Source: Erodium maritimum (taxonomy: Eukaryota > Streptophyta > Magnoliopsida > Geraniales > Geraniaceae). From it: a stretch of DNA of 64,000 nt. Shown in pieces: positions 55,363 to 64,000 of this stretch. The stretch is taken from the NCBI GenBank assembly GCA_963921825.1, contig OY997589.1, positions 47,192,638-47,256,637 of the forward strand, written 5' to 3'. The translations under genes were made by a program, and so were the position numbers. Numbering within the stretch: position 1 is the stretch's first letter; the number at the start of each line of letters is the position of its first letter. The notes beneath the pieces were generated by a model. That model saw only the letters and a program-made list of their open reading frames with translations, made no database searches and had not been told where the DNA came from.

Positions 55363-56511
55363 ATGATGAAAGCTAATACAAGTAGAATGGTTAATCTGAA
55401 TGGTTCGAATTATCATGTTTGGACCGGCAAGATGCAGGATCTTCTTTATGTGAAGGATTATTATCAGCCGGTATTCAGTAAAGAAATGCTTGAGGGTAAA
55501 ACTGATGATGCTTGGAAATTATTTCATCGCCAAGTGTGTGGTTACATCAGGCAATGGGTGGATGATAATGTTTTGAATCATGTTAGTGGAGAGACAGATG
55601 CACGCATTTTATGGAGCAAGCTTGAGCAGTTGTATGCTCGAAAGACAGGGAATAACAAGTTCTTTCTAATTAAGCAGATGATGAGTTTGAAGTATCAGGA
55701 TGGGAGTCCTATGACAGATCATTTGAATGCTTTTCAGGGTATTATTAATCAACTTGCAGGAATGGGTATCAAGTTTGAAGATGAGGTTCAAGGTTTGTGG
55801 CTTATGGCTAATTTGTTGGACTCTTGGGAGACGTTCAGAACGTCATTGTCTAACTCGGCTCCAGATGGTGTTATTACCATGGATATGGCTAAGGGGTGTG
55901 TTCTAAATAAAGAGACGAGAAGAAAGTCACTAGGTTCCTCTTCACACACGGAGGTCTTGGTTACTATACAAAGAGGAAGGAGTAAGAGCAGAGATCCGAA
56001 AGGCAGAGGTAGAAGTAAAAGTAAGAATCAATTTGCCAATGTTGAGTGCTATCACTGTGGTCAAAAGGGGCATATTAAGAAGCATTGCCCGAAATTTAAA
56101 AGAGACACCAAATATGACAAAGGAAAAGGAAAGGAGCACAATAGCGGTGATGATGATGATAATGCTGCTGTGATTACAGAAGAGTTCCTTGTTCTATGTG
56201 ATGATGAAGAAACTGTCAATTTGGCTTCTCAAGAGACCAGTTGGATACCAGATAGTGGTGCCAACATACATGCTACATCTAGGAGGGATTTCTTTTCATC
56301 GTATACAGTCGGTGACTATGGAAGTGTTAAGATGGGAAACAGAGATACGTCACATGCTATTGGCATTGGAGATGTGAGCTTGGAAACGGAAAATGGTACA
56401 CTCTTGGTGCTTAAAAATGTTAAGCATATTCCTGACATTCGCTTGAACTTGATATATGTGGGAAGGCTAGATGATGAAGGTTTTCGTCATCACTTTGGTG
56501 ATGGCAAGTAG
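55363..56511 (+). CDS. C3 Gag and protease (N-terminal part of polyprotein)
   Basis: 382 codons. The start ATGATGAAAGC lies 31 bases after the PBS. The N-terminus SRMVNLNGSNYHVWTGKMQD is the DUF4219/UBN2-type copia Gag, which forms virus-like particles. A basic stretch (RGRSKSRDPKGRGRSKSK, residues about 204-221) precedes a perfect zinc knuckle CYHCGQKGHIKKHC (residues about 229-242), which binds the element RNA. The aspartic protease site is WIPDSGANIHA (about residue 296), used to process the polyprotein. The frame ends at a TAG (56509-56511) in HFGDGK-stop-KLTKGS. The usual residue here is Trp, so this is probably a TGG-to-TAG change. The fragment is intact to that point. Confidence 0.85.
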   Translation: MMKANTSRMVNLNGSNYHVWTGKMQDLLYVKDYYQPVFSKEMLEGKTDDAWKLFHRQVCGYIRQWVDDNVLNHVSGETDARILWSKLEQLYARKTGNNKFFLIKQMMSLKYQDGSPMTDHLNAFQGIINQLAGMGIKFEDEVQGLWLMANLLDSWETFRTSLSNSAPDGVITMDMAKGCVLNKETRRKSLGSSSHTEVLVTIQRGRSKSRDPKGRGRSKSKNQFANVECYHCGQKGHIKKHCPKFKRDTKYDKGKGKEHNSGDDDDNAAVITEEFLVLCDDEETVNLASQETSWIPDSGANIHATSRRDFFSSYTVGDYGSVKMGNRDTSHAIGIGDVSLETENGTLLVLKNVKHIPDIRLNLIYVGRLDDEGFRHHFGDGK

Positions 56512-56529
56512 AAGCTCACCAAAGGTTCT

Positions 56530-57672
56530 ATGGTTGTGGCTAGAGGGAGAAAATGTGCTTCATTGTACATTACTCGAGCTAGAGTCTGTGACGGCATTGT
56601 TAATGCAATTGAAGATGAAGGTACAACTGAATTGTGGCACAGTCGGCTCAGTCACATAAGAGAGAAGGGATTGATGATTTTGAGCAAGAAGAATCTTCTA
56701 CCGGAGATGAGTTGCACACCATTGAAGAAGTGTGAGCATTGCTTTGCCGGTAAGAAAACAAGGGTTTCTTTTAAATCATCCCCTCCTTCTAGAAAGCCAG
56801 AAAGACTTGATTTGGTATATTATGATGTTTGTGGTCCTATGAAGAAACGGAAATTGGGTAGTGCATTTTATTTTGTGACTTTAATTGACGATCATTCAAG
56901 GAAGGTGTGGGCTTACACCTTGAAGACGAAAGATCAAGTGCTTGGAGTTTTCAAGCAGTTTCATGCCCTAGTTGAGAGACAGACTGTGAAGAAGTTGAAG
57001 TGCATAAGGACAGATAATGGAGGTGAGTATATTGGTCATTTTGATGAGTATTGCAGGGATCAAGGTATTCGACACAAAAAGACACCTCCGAAGACACCTC
57101 AGTTGAATGGGTTAGCTGAGAGGATGAACATGACACTTGTTGAGAGGGTGAGAAGTTTGCTTTCACAAGAAAGACTACCGAGATCCTTTTGGGGTGAAGC
57201 TTTGAGTACGGTAGTACATGTGTTAAATCTCACACCTAGCGTTCCTCTTGGGTTTGATGTTCCAAATAGAGTTTGGACAGGTAAAGACGTCTCCTATGAT
57301 CATCTGAGAGTTTTTGGGTGCAAGGCATTTGTGCATGTACCAAAGGATGAGAGGTCTAAGCTTGATGTGAAGACAAGACAATGCATATTCATCGGTTATG
57401 GCTTGGATGAGTTTGGATACGAGTTTTATGATCCTGTACAGAAGAAGCTAGTTAGAAGCCACAATGTGGTTTTTATGGAAGACCAGAACGTTAAAGATAT
57501 GGAGAAAGCTGTAAATCTCCCTCCATATAGTGATGAATTGATTGACTTTTATATAGTTCCTTTTGCAGGTTTACAAAGTCAAGTTGAAGACGAAGTTCAT
57601 GATGACCATCAAGATACAAGCAATGTTGGCATTCCAACAAAGGTTGAGATGGATAATGAAATCCATGAGTAG
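56530..57672 (+). pseudogene. C3 GAG-pre-integrase and integrase
   Basis: It continues the polyprotein after the TAG at 56509. ELWHSRLSHIREKGLMIL and CEHCFAGKK form the HHCC zinc domain. The integrase core has YDVCGPM (first Asp), FVTLIDDHSRKVWAY, IRTDNGGEY (second Asp) and LNGLAERMN (catalytic Glu), so the D,D-35-E triad is kept. The C-terminal part has LRVFGCKAFVHVPKDERSK and FIGYGLDEFGY. A TAG at 57670-57672 follows EIHE; the text continues in frame with LPVPVVPLRRSSRDRH. The enzyme inserts element DNA into chromosomes. The two nonsense codons separate it from Gag and RT. Confidence 0.87.
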
Positions 57673-59288
57673 TTGCCAGTACCAGTTGTTCCACTCCGTA
57701 GATCTTCTAGGGATCGTCATTCTTCTTCAAGGTATTCTGTTGATGAGTATGTGTTACTAACTGACGGGGGAGAGCCTCAAAGTTATGAAGAACCTGTTGA
57801 ATATGAGAACAAAGAGGAGTGGGTTGAGGCCATGCAAGATGAGATGAAGTCATTGCATGAGAACCACACTTTTGAGTTGGTAAGTTACCGAAAGGTAAGA
57901 GAGCTTTGAAGAACAAGTGGGTCTACAGAGTAAAGCAGGAAGAGAATTCCTCACGCCCAAGATACAAAGATAGATTGGTGGTCAAGGGTTTCAGCCAGAG
58001 GAAAGGTACTAATTTTGATGAAATATTTTCTCCGGTTGTTAAGATGTCATCTATTCGTGTTGTTCTGGGTTTAGCAGCTAGTCTTGATTTGGAGATTGAG
58101 CATATGGATGTGAAGACTGCATTTCTCCATGGTGACTTAGACAAGGAGATTTATATGGAGCAGCCAGAGGGTTTCGCAGCAAAGGGGAAAGAGGAGTATG
58201 TGTGCAAGCTACAGAAAATTCTTTATGGATTGAAGCAGGCACGAAGGCAGTGGTACAAGAAGTTAAAATCAGTTATGGGGGAGCAAGGCTACCAGAAAAC
58301 TAAGTATGACCATTGTGTGTTTGTGAAGCGATTCTCTAATGATGATTTTATCATATTATTGTTATATGTTGATGAGATGTTGATTGTTGGGAAGAATATT
58401 TCTAGAGTTGACAGGTTGAAGCAGCAGTTGTGTCAGATTTTTGCTATGAAGGACTTAGGTCATGTGAAGAATATTCTTGGTATCATAATTTCTCGCAATC
58501 GAGGCGCGAAGAAGGTGTATATGTCACAAAAGAAATATATTGAGAAGGTGTTGCAAAGGTTCAACATGGACAAGGCTAAAGTGGTTAGCTCTCCTCTTGC
58601 TACTCGCTTTAAGCTAAGCACAAAGGAGAGCCCTTCCACAGAGAAGGAGATGGAAGACATGGAGAGAGTTCCATACGCCTCGGTAGTAGGAAGCTTGATG
58701 TATGCTATGGTATGTACTAGACCCGACATTGCTCATGCAGTTGGAGTTGTTAGTCGTTTTCTGTCTAATATAGGTAAAGTGCATTGGGATGTAGTCAAAT
58801 GGATTATGAGATATCTCCAAGGTACTTCTAGTCTTAGACTTACTTTCGGAAGTGGAGAACCTATGTTAGTTGGGTACTCAGACTCAGACATAGGAGGAGA
58901 TGTTGATAGCAGAAAGTCCACCTCGGGTTACTTGATGATATTTGCAGGTGGAGCAGTTTCGTGGCAATCAAGGCTTCAAAAGTGCGTCGCACTTTCTACT
59001 ACAGAAGCTGAGTATATTGCAACAACTGAAGCATGTAAAGAGTTGTTGTGGATGAAGAGATTCATACAAGAGCTTGGTCTCAAGCAGAAGCGGTATGTGG
59101 TATATTGTGACAACCAAAGTGCAATCCACTTGAGCAAGAATTTGACATTTCATGCCAAGTCGAAACATATTGATGTGAGATATCATTGGATTATGTATGC
59201 GCTTGAGGAGAAGTTGTTTAGCTTGAGAAAGTTCACACGAATGAGAATGGATCTGATATGTGCACCAAGTCACTATTTGTTGGGTTGA
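57673..59288 (+). pseudogene. C3 reverse transcriptase and RNase H
   Basis: 57673-57909 has the pre-RT linker and EEWVEAMQDEMKSLHENHTF. A one-base deletion near 57883 shifts the frame to 57906-59288 (KNKWVYRVK, YKDRLVVKGFSQ, MDVKTAFLHGDL, ILYGLKQARRQWYKK). The active site at 58365-58376 reads YVDE instead of YVDD. FAMKDLGHVKNILGI, YASVVGSLMYAMVCTRPDIA, then RNase H YSDSDIGGDVDSRKSTSGYL, ALSTTEAEYIATTEA, YCDNQSAIHLSKN, FHAKSKHIDVRYH. The end (RMDLICAPSHYLLG) shows a small deletion through the usual terminus and PPT. The Asp-to-Glu change probably cripples RT. Confidence 0.88.
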
Positions 59289-59980
59289 TTTCATTAAATG
59301 GAAAAAAACTCAGAGGCTTTTTTTAATTAAATGGAAAATACCAAAAGCCCATTTGTGGTTACTTAAGACCAAATGGATGTTAGGGTTTCTATATACCTAA
59401 TAGAAATCAGATTTGGAAGTGTGAGTGCCTCTATTGTTGAGAGAGAGAAGCAAAAAGAGAGGAGTAGAAGAGCAGAATTTTCTGTAGGATTTCAGTCCGA
59501 CCAGCCACTTTCAAGAGCCCGATCAGAGGTTCTTCCAAGGCCCGATGATTCTAATTTTTGGAGTGAATGTTCTCCACATATATTTCTTCAGAGTGGACGG
59601 TGGAATTTGGGTTTTGACGATTCTTTTTTCATATACATGAGCTGCAAGTTGGGTCACCAAGTTGGTGAGATTTCTCTTGTTCTTTCTTGAGTTTTGTTGT
59701 TATTTCCAACACTAGGTTGTGTTGAGATATTGTGTATGCATCTAATTTGATTAGAGAGATATTTTACCCATCAAATTTGATAGTGGATGATTAAGAGGCC
59801 TAGAGGGTCGCGTGGTTTTTACTTCTCGTCTTGAGAAGGTTTTCCACGCTAAAAATCTTGTGTCCACTTTGTTTCGTGATTTGCTCTGCTTGTTGGTTTC
59901 CTATTTGGTTTGCAAAGGTGTGGGAGAATTGATTCCGCTGTGTTGCATTTATCTGTTATTATTTGGTATTCTCCTTATCA
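59278..59980 (+). mobile_element. 3' LTR of C3
   Basis: 703 bp. It differs from the 5' LTR by several base changes and small indels in its first 100 bases (for example AAAAACTCAGAGG where the 5' LTR has AAAGCCCAAGGG). Confidence 0.9.
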
Positions 59981-60601
59981 GTGTGGTCATGTTGGGTTAA
60001 GTAAGCATGCAAGTGTAGAGAAAAAATAGATTTTTCTCAAGGTTGTGTTGAGAATGGTTCCCAAAGTGTAGAGAGAAAAACGAGTAGAGAGAAAAAGAGA
60101 GAGGAAGAAGTGTTCTTCATCTTGTTCTAGCACACAAACGATTTTGAGAAGGATTATTCAAGAACTACGTGGCTTTGATTCCTCCAAGAGGATAAGTAAG
60201 CGTTTTGGAGACTCAAGGTAAATCCATTTGTTTCGGGTGTTGTTTGTTTGCAGGAAGAGAAGAAAAATCTGGGCAGATTTTTCTTGCCAGAATCTGTCCG
60301 ACCAGCCACTGCAAAGAGCTCGATCGGAGGTTCATCCGAGGACCAAACATTCTGATTTTTAGAATGGAAGTTCTATAAACATTGGTCTTCCATCTGACCG
60401 TAGGGATTTGCATTTCAACGGTTCGTTGCTGAGATATATGAGTTGCAAGTTGGTCCATGTCTTGAACCAAGCTGAAAATTGGAAGAGGTAATCTCTCCTT
60501 TAATTTTTGTTTGTCGTTTTACTCGGAATTACATGGATCTTGAGGATATTCTAGGGAAATATTTTATTTTCCGCTGCGTTTTGCTCCCTATAATTCAAAC
60601 A

Positions 60602-60615
60602 CTATGTCGGAATTA
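60602..60615 (-). mobile_element. Right remnant of the inverted C2 fragment
   Basis: CTATGTCGGAATTA continues the reverse complement of the C2 pol end, interrupted at 24066, next to the C2 TSD. Confidence 0.5.
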
Positions 60616-60670
60616 CTTCTGTTGTAATAGTTATGAACCTGATATGTAACCAATGTGACTGCAATATGTT

Positions 60671-60793
60671 TTTTTTTTATCAGCAATTTTCAAATTTTAT
60701 AGACCAAGATTTCGAAGTGAAATACAAAGTCAAGGGGCCAGCCCTCCAAGAAAACAAACAAGTAACCCAAATCTATACAGATGCAATTCCATA
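60671..60793 (-). mobile_element. 123-bp LINE tail (5'-truncated)
   Basis: A T-run then ATCAGCAATTTTC (the GCTGATAAAA tail of LINE-B on the minus strand) lies between two copies of a 23-bp TSD (60648-60670 and 60794-60816, beginning AACCAATGTGAC). No coding sequence remains. Confidence 0.85.
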
Positions 60794-60820
60794 AACCAAT
60801 GTGACTGCAATATGTTATTG

Positions 60821-60955
60821 TTATGAAATATGGTATTGCTGGATCGTTAAATTTAACACTTTTTTGTGATCATACATGTACCATGTATCGCTCTCGACCG
60901 AAGATGAGTAGTTATAGTAATCATCAACAAATTTATCTCTTTCACTACCAGACAT
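60821..60955 (-). CDS. Small hypothetical ORF with TATA-like upstream sequence
   Basis: 44 codons starting MSGSERDKFVDDYYNYSSSV and ending TIQQYHIS. The product is not recognised. An acidic/Ser/Tyr-rich start could be an N-terminus of a longer protein, for example a transposase-related one. CTATATAAGC on the minus strand (61025-61034) lies about 70 bases upstream. The downstream side was disrupted by the LINE tail and the C2 insertion. It could equally be non-coding sequence. Confidence 0.2.
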   Translation of the reverse strand: MSGSERDKFVDDYYNYSSSVESDTWYMYDHKKVLNLTIQQYHIS

Positions 60956-61024
60956 GGTTTTTTTGAAGATGGAATTTGGGTAAATGACAATAAGGTTTTA
61001 TGCATGGGCTGAGATGAATTGCAT

Positions 61025-61034
61025 GCTTATATAG
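61025..61034 (-). promoter_or_regulatory. TATA-box-like motif
   Basis: CTATATAAGC, a close match to the plant TATA consensus, at a plausible distance from the ATG at 60955. No transcript evidence. Confidence 0.25.
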
Positions 61035-61487
61035 GGGAAGAAAGGGGTGAAATTGTAAATAATGCATATGGATAGTCAAACATGTTGGTAATTGAGAAAG
61101 TGAAAAAAAGAAGTGAACCAGTAATGTTGAGATCACCATCATAGAGTGAAGTGTTTTAGTGTTCCCAAGTGTACAGCCATACAAAAAAATATCATTGCTC
61201 CCGAATATGTCAAGGGAGTTGTGGAGGGAATCTTATTCCCTTAGAAATTCACAAAAGGGTTGGGGACCATAAAAATGTCTGCCACCCATATGTTACCTTA
61301 CAAAAACAAAGCATCGACATGCTTTAATAACAACATAAAGTCTTCATCCACCACAAAATAAATTACATCTACTGACCCATCACACCACTAGTACAACATT
61401 GTTGCTTTCTTGCATCTTGTTTCCCTCCTTAGAGCTGTAGGCTTAGCTAAGCTTTCCTCTGGTTTTGTCCTTTCCTCCTCAGCTGGT
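61035..61487. other. Unassigned sequence
   Basis: AT-rich, no gene or repeat recognised. Confidence 0.4.
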
Positions 61488-61578
61488 GAAGACGGGGTTT
61501 TTGCATACCCTCTTTAACGTGATCCCCGACAACGGCGCCATCTTGAAGACGGAGTTTTAGCATACCCTCTTTAACGTG
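61488..61578 (-). repeat. 57-bp tandem duplication around a tRNA-Asp-type primer-binding site
   Basis: On the minus strand 61540-61523 reads TGGCGCCGTTGTCGGGGA, complementary (one mismatch) to the 3' end of plant tRNA-Asp, as used by Athila-type gypsy elements. It lies between two near-identical 34-bp segments, GAAGACGG(G/A)G...TTTAACGTG, at 61488-61521 and 61545-61578. No LTR pair or pol is seen, so this is a relic. Confidence 0.55.
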
Positions 61579-61901
61579 CTTCCACACACGGTCGTTCAAG
61601 CAATATATTTAACACGGTAAGAAACCAGTCGAACCCTAGGGAGCAATCGGGGCAAGGATGACTAAATCTATGAAAATTGGTAAAAAGGAAAAAAAAATGT
61701 ATAAATGTCACTAAATACACTCTTCTAAATATAAGCAAATGGTTAGAGCAGTAAAAACAGAAAATTAAATGTTCATGAGAAATTAGACGGGAAATAAGGA
61801 AAGACAAAACTGGAAATAAAAATGGAAACTTTGTATAGGAGAACTTAACCATGGGTGTCGTGCTCATACATAAAGCCAATCCATGCATAAGGTAATCAAT
61901 G
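61579..61901. other. Unassigned sequence
   Basis: Possibly part of the LTR next to the PBS-like site (GAAACCAGTCGAACCCTAGGG at 61621). No gene is seen. Confidence 0.3.
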
Positions 61902-62192
<291 letters not shown>

Positions 62193-63360
62193 GAACCACT
62201 CCCGGTAGACGCCAGTCAAATCTGCGAAAAACAGGAAAATTTAAAAAATTTGGACAGACACTTAAATGAACCTAAATTTGACCCCGAGGGTCATACCGGA
62301 CTTAAGTTGACCCCGATATCGACCAAAGTGAGTTCCGGGGGACTCAGGGAAACTTTCTGACCAATTTGGGAAAGGTTGACTTTTTGCTGGAAAAGTCAAC
62401 CGAGCGACGTTTTGGTCCATTTGAGGCTCGTTTTGGATCCAAAAAGCTTAGCCGTCGTCACAGCGGTCTTAGTTGAGCCGTTTCCTTCTAGCCCGTGAAG
62501 TTTCGTAATTTCTTGGAAAACGTGTCCGTTCGGGGCCCGAGACAGCCGAATTTCACGAATCTGACTGAAAAATATCTAGAAGATATTTTCCAAAAGGTGT
62601 GGGACCCACTTTCCACATGTCAATTATGTGGTGGTGTTAGGTTTCTTGAACAAAACAAATGATGAGACTTGAGGGGTAGTTTGTAAATAGTTAATGTTTT
62701 GATTTTTTAAACAAAAACAAAAGGGGAAAGGATGAGAGGTCTCGGCCATTAACAAAAAAAAGAGGAAATTAGAGAGAGAAAGTGGAGAGAGGAAAGAGAA
62801 GGAGAAAAGGGAGAAAAGAGAAGGAAAGGGCCGGAGTTTTGGGATTTCCCGACAATCCGACCGACGGATCGTCTCAACGGTTGAAGAATCGAGCTCCCGT
62901 CGTCATTCCCTACGGTGAGAACCTAACCGATTTTCATTTTGGAACGTTTGAATTTTAGGGTTTGAGTTTAAATGGTTTGATTAAGGTTGGGTTGAGGTTT
63001 GGGGTTCGTTAGGAACGCTTTGGGGCGAAAAGAAATGTTTTCCGTTGTGGCCGTGTGGGGCCCACGTTATCGGGCCTCGGGTTTTTCGTGTTCGGGTGGT
63101 TTAGGACGTTCCCCGAGTCATTAATCTACACCCGGATCGAAATTTGGATTTAAATTGTGAAAGTTGTAATCGACGGGTTTAGAAACTTCAAACGCAAACT
63201 AAATTACTCGGAATTGGATTCCGTCGAGTGCATAGGAACCCTTGAATTATTCTAAGACCGTAGAAACAAAAACGGGAATTTTCGGAGCCCCGGAAGGACG
63301 TTTTCAAAACCCGGGCAGATTCGCCATGTCGGGCGAATCGGGCTTTTCCGAGCCCATTAT

Positions 63361-63407
63361 CGACAATGTCGAGTAATTGGGAAGTTTGGGAGTGATCGAC
63401 ATTGTCG
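63361..63407. repeat. 12-bp inverted repeat in G7
   Basis: CGACAATGTCGA (63361-63372) and TCGACATTGTCG (63396-63407) are perfect complements. Equivalent, slightly mutated arms occur in G1, G3 and the minus copies. Confidence 0.75.
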
Positions 63408-63837
63408 GGGTTGAGTTTGGGCGTTTAATTCTTTAAATTCGGGTTTCGCATGCTTACTTAAAAAGTGTATTGATTGTAATAATTGTAGACCGTGTCGCCT
63501 ACCGTGAAAAGAGGAGGCTAAGCGGGAAATTTGGAGCATTACCGGAGAGCGAGCATCGGTTGTGACACGCTTCAAGAGGTAGGGAAAAGTAGCCGGATCT
63601 CGGCCCTAACTAGGGAAAGTTAACAGTAGAAATGCATGTGACACTTGGGTGTCGTGGGTTAAGTAGGTTTATCGAATATTAGAAAGGCAGGCGACACCGG
63701 GTGGTGTCGTATGATACGGGAACGTATCGAACAATAGAAATGCATGTGACACTTAGTAGTGTCGTAGGAGCAGTGAACTTTCGATATTAGATTTACTGGA
63801 GGCATTTGGTTATGCCCGGAGGTTGATTGTTTAATTT

Positions 63838-64000
63838 ATGTCTTGGGTGACCATGAGAGCCCGTACTTTAATGTTCGTGTCTTGGGTGGCCATGAGAGCC
63901 CGTACTTTAATGTCCGTGTCTTGGGTGGCCATGAGAGCCCGTATTTTACTGATGTGTCTTGGGTGGCCATGGGAGCCCGTGTCTTTACTGTTGGTGTCTT
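63838..64000 (+). repeat. 40-bp minisatellite, G7
   Basis: Four units of GTCTTGGGTGGCCATGAGAG CCCGT with a short spacer. Same family as the arrays at 33350-33860 and 46260-46534 on the other strand. Confidence 0.85.

Larger units (their letters stand above)
54641..59980 (+). mobile_element. Near-complete copia element C3 (5,340 bp)
   Basis: LTRs 54641-55316 (676 bp) and 59278-59980 (703 bp) start TGTTGGGTTG and end with ...TCA. Perfect TSDs GTGTG (54636-54640 and 59981-59985). The C2 5' LTR shows the empty site. The PBS follows the first LTR. One polyprotein region, interrupted by two stops and a frameshift, fills the interior. The two LTRs are visibly diverged, so the insertion is not very recent. 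Confidence 0.95.
24067..60601 (+). mobile_element. Copia element C2, expanded by nested insertions
   Basis: The LTRs (24067-25875 and 53435-60601, the latter interrupted) start TGTTGGTTTTTGTGCCC and end ATAATTCAAACA. CTATG TSDs lie at 24062-24066 and 60602-60606. Own sequence: PBS and leader 25876-26312 and 41516-42860, gag from 42861, degraded protease and integrase to 44826, RT-RNase H 51938-53434. Insertions: hAT 26313-41507, gypsy nest 44827-51937, C3 54641-59980. Without them the element is about 9 kb. Confidence 0.9.
53435..60601 (+). mobile_element. 3' LTR of copia C2, interrupted by C3
   Basis: Own parts are 53435-54640 and 59981-60601, together about 1.83 kb, matching the 5' LTR. 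About 60 bases of the 5' LTR (around 24660-24720) are missing here near 54070. Confidence 0.9.
62193..64000 (+). mobile_element. Gypsy LTR G7 (start replaced by microsatellite, right end outside window)
   Basis: It starts at GAACCACTCCCGG, lacking the first bases (TGTAA) expected from the other copies. It holds the hairpin of 62367-62398, the GA tract, a donor-like site (CTACG|GTGAG, GT at 62915), the hairpins near 63319-63340 and 63361-63407, 55-bp units (63620-63760) and the start of the GGCCATGAGAGCCCGT array. Whether it is a solo or 5' LTR cannot be told. Confidence 0.87.

Overview
The window is intergenic DNA from a large, repeat-rich seed-plant genome. Signs of this are plant-type Ty1/copia and Ty3/gypsy (Del/Tekay-like chromovirus) retrotransposons, L1-type LINEs with zf-RVT and RNase H domains, hAT and CACTA DNA transposons, initiator-tRNA-Met primer-binding sites, and no bacterial-type gene organisation. 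I found no convincing host gene. Apart from a few flanking stretches, almost everything is transposable elements (TEs) nested in one another. The layers are resolved by target-site duplications (TSDs) read directly from the sequence.

Layout, left to right. (1) 1-4280: 3' end of a gypsy element (integrase remnant, then a 3.4 kb 3' LTR, copy G1). (2) 4520-12065: a CACTA transposon whose left end starts at 4520. It is split by an internally deleted gypsy element on the minus strand (G2, 4896-10370, TSD CCCGC) and also holds a tRNA-like relic and a MITE. (3) 12066-23334: a 5'-truncated copia element (C1a). Its coding region is split by a hAT-like element (14658-20345, TSD GATCCAGC), which in turn holds an L1 LINE (14877-19671). 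(4) 23335-24066 and 60602-60615: an inverted fragment of a second copia family (C2). (5) 24067-60601: a C2 element (TSD CTATG) inflated to 36.5 kb by nested insertions. These are a hAT (26313-41507, TSD AATACTAT) holding two LINE-ORF1-like retroposons, a truncated LINE, two gypsy solo LTRs (G3, G4) and two C1-family LTRs; a three-level nest at 44827-51937 (gypsy LTR G5, containing G6 with TSD CGTTG, containing C1c with TSD CTCTC); and, inside the C2 3' LTR, an almost complete third copia element (C3, 54641-59980, TSD GTGTG). (6) 60616-62192: a 123-bp LINE tail with a 23-bp TSD, a possible orphan promoter/ORF start, a tRNA-Asp-type primer-binding site and a 97-copy perfect ATG microsatellite. 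(7) 62193-64000: another gypsy LTR (G7) that runs off the window.

Of seven gypsy LTRs, four look like solo LTRs, and two of the copia LTRs are also solo, so unequal or intrachromatid recombination has been active. All coding regions are degenerate. The best preserved is C3, with two in-frame stops, one frameshift and YVDE instead of YVDD.

The most interesting signals are in the non-coding LTRs. Every gypsy LTR that can be checked carries a CTACG|GTRAG splice-donor-like site and, 1.7-2.4 kb downstream, a GGTGAGCG/CGCTCACC hairpin followed by a pyrimidine-rich AG acceptor-like site, so the long LTR may contain an intron enclosing its minisatellites. The copia LTRs of two families share a hairpin with wobble-compensated stems and a palindrome whose sequence has changed while its symmetry was kept. 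Two gypsy copies share the same integrase-core deletion, suggesting a non-autonomous family moved in trans.
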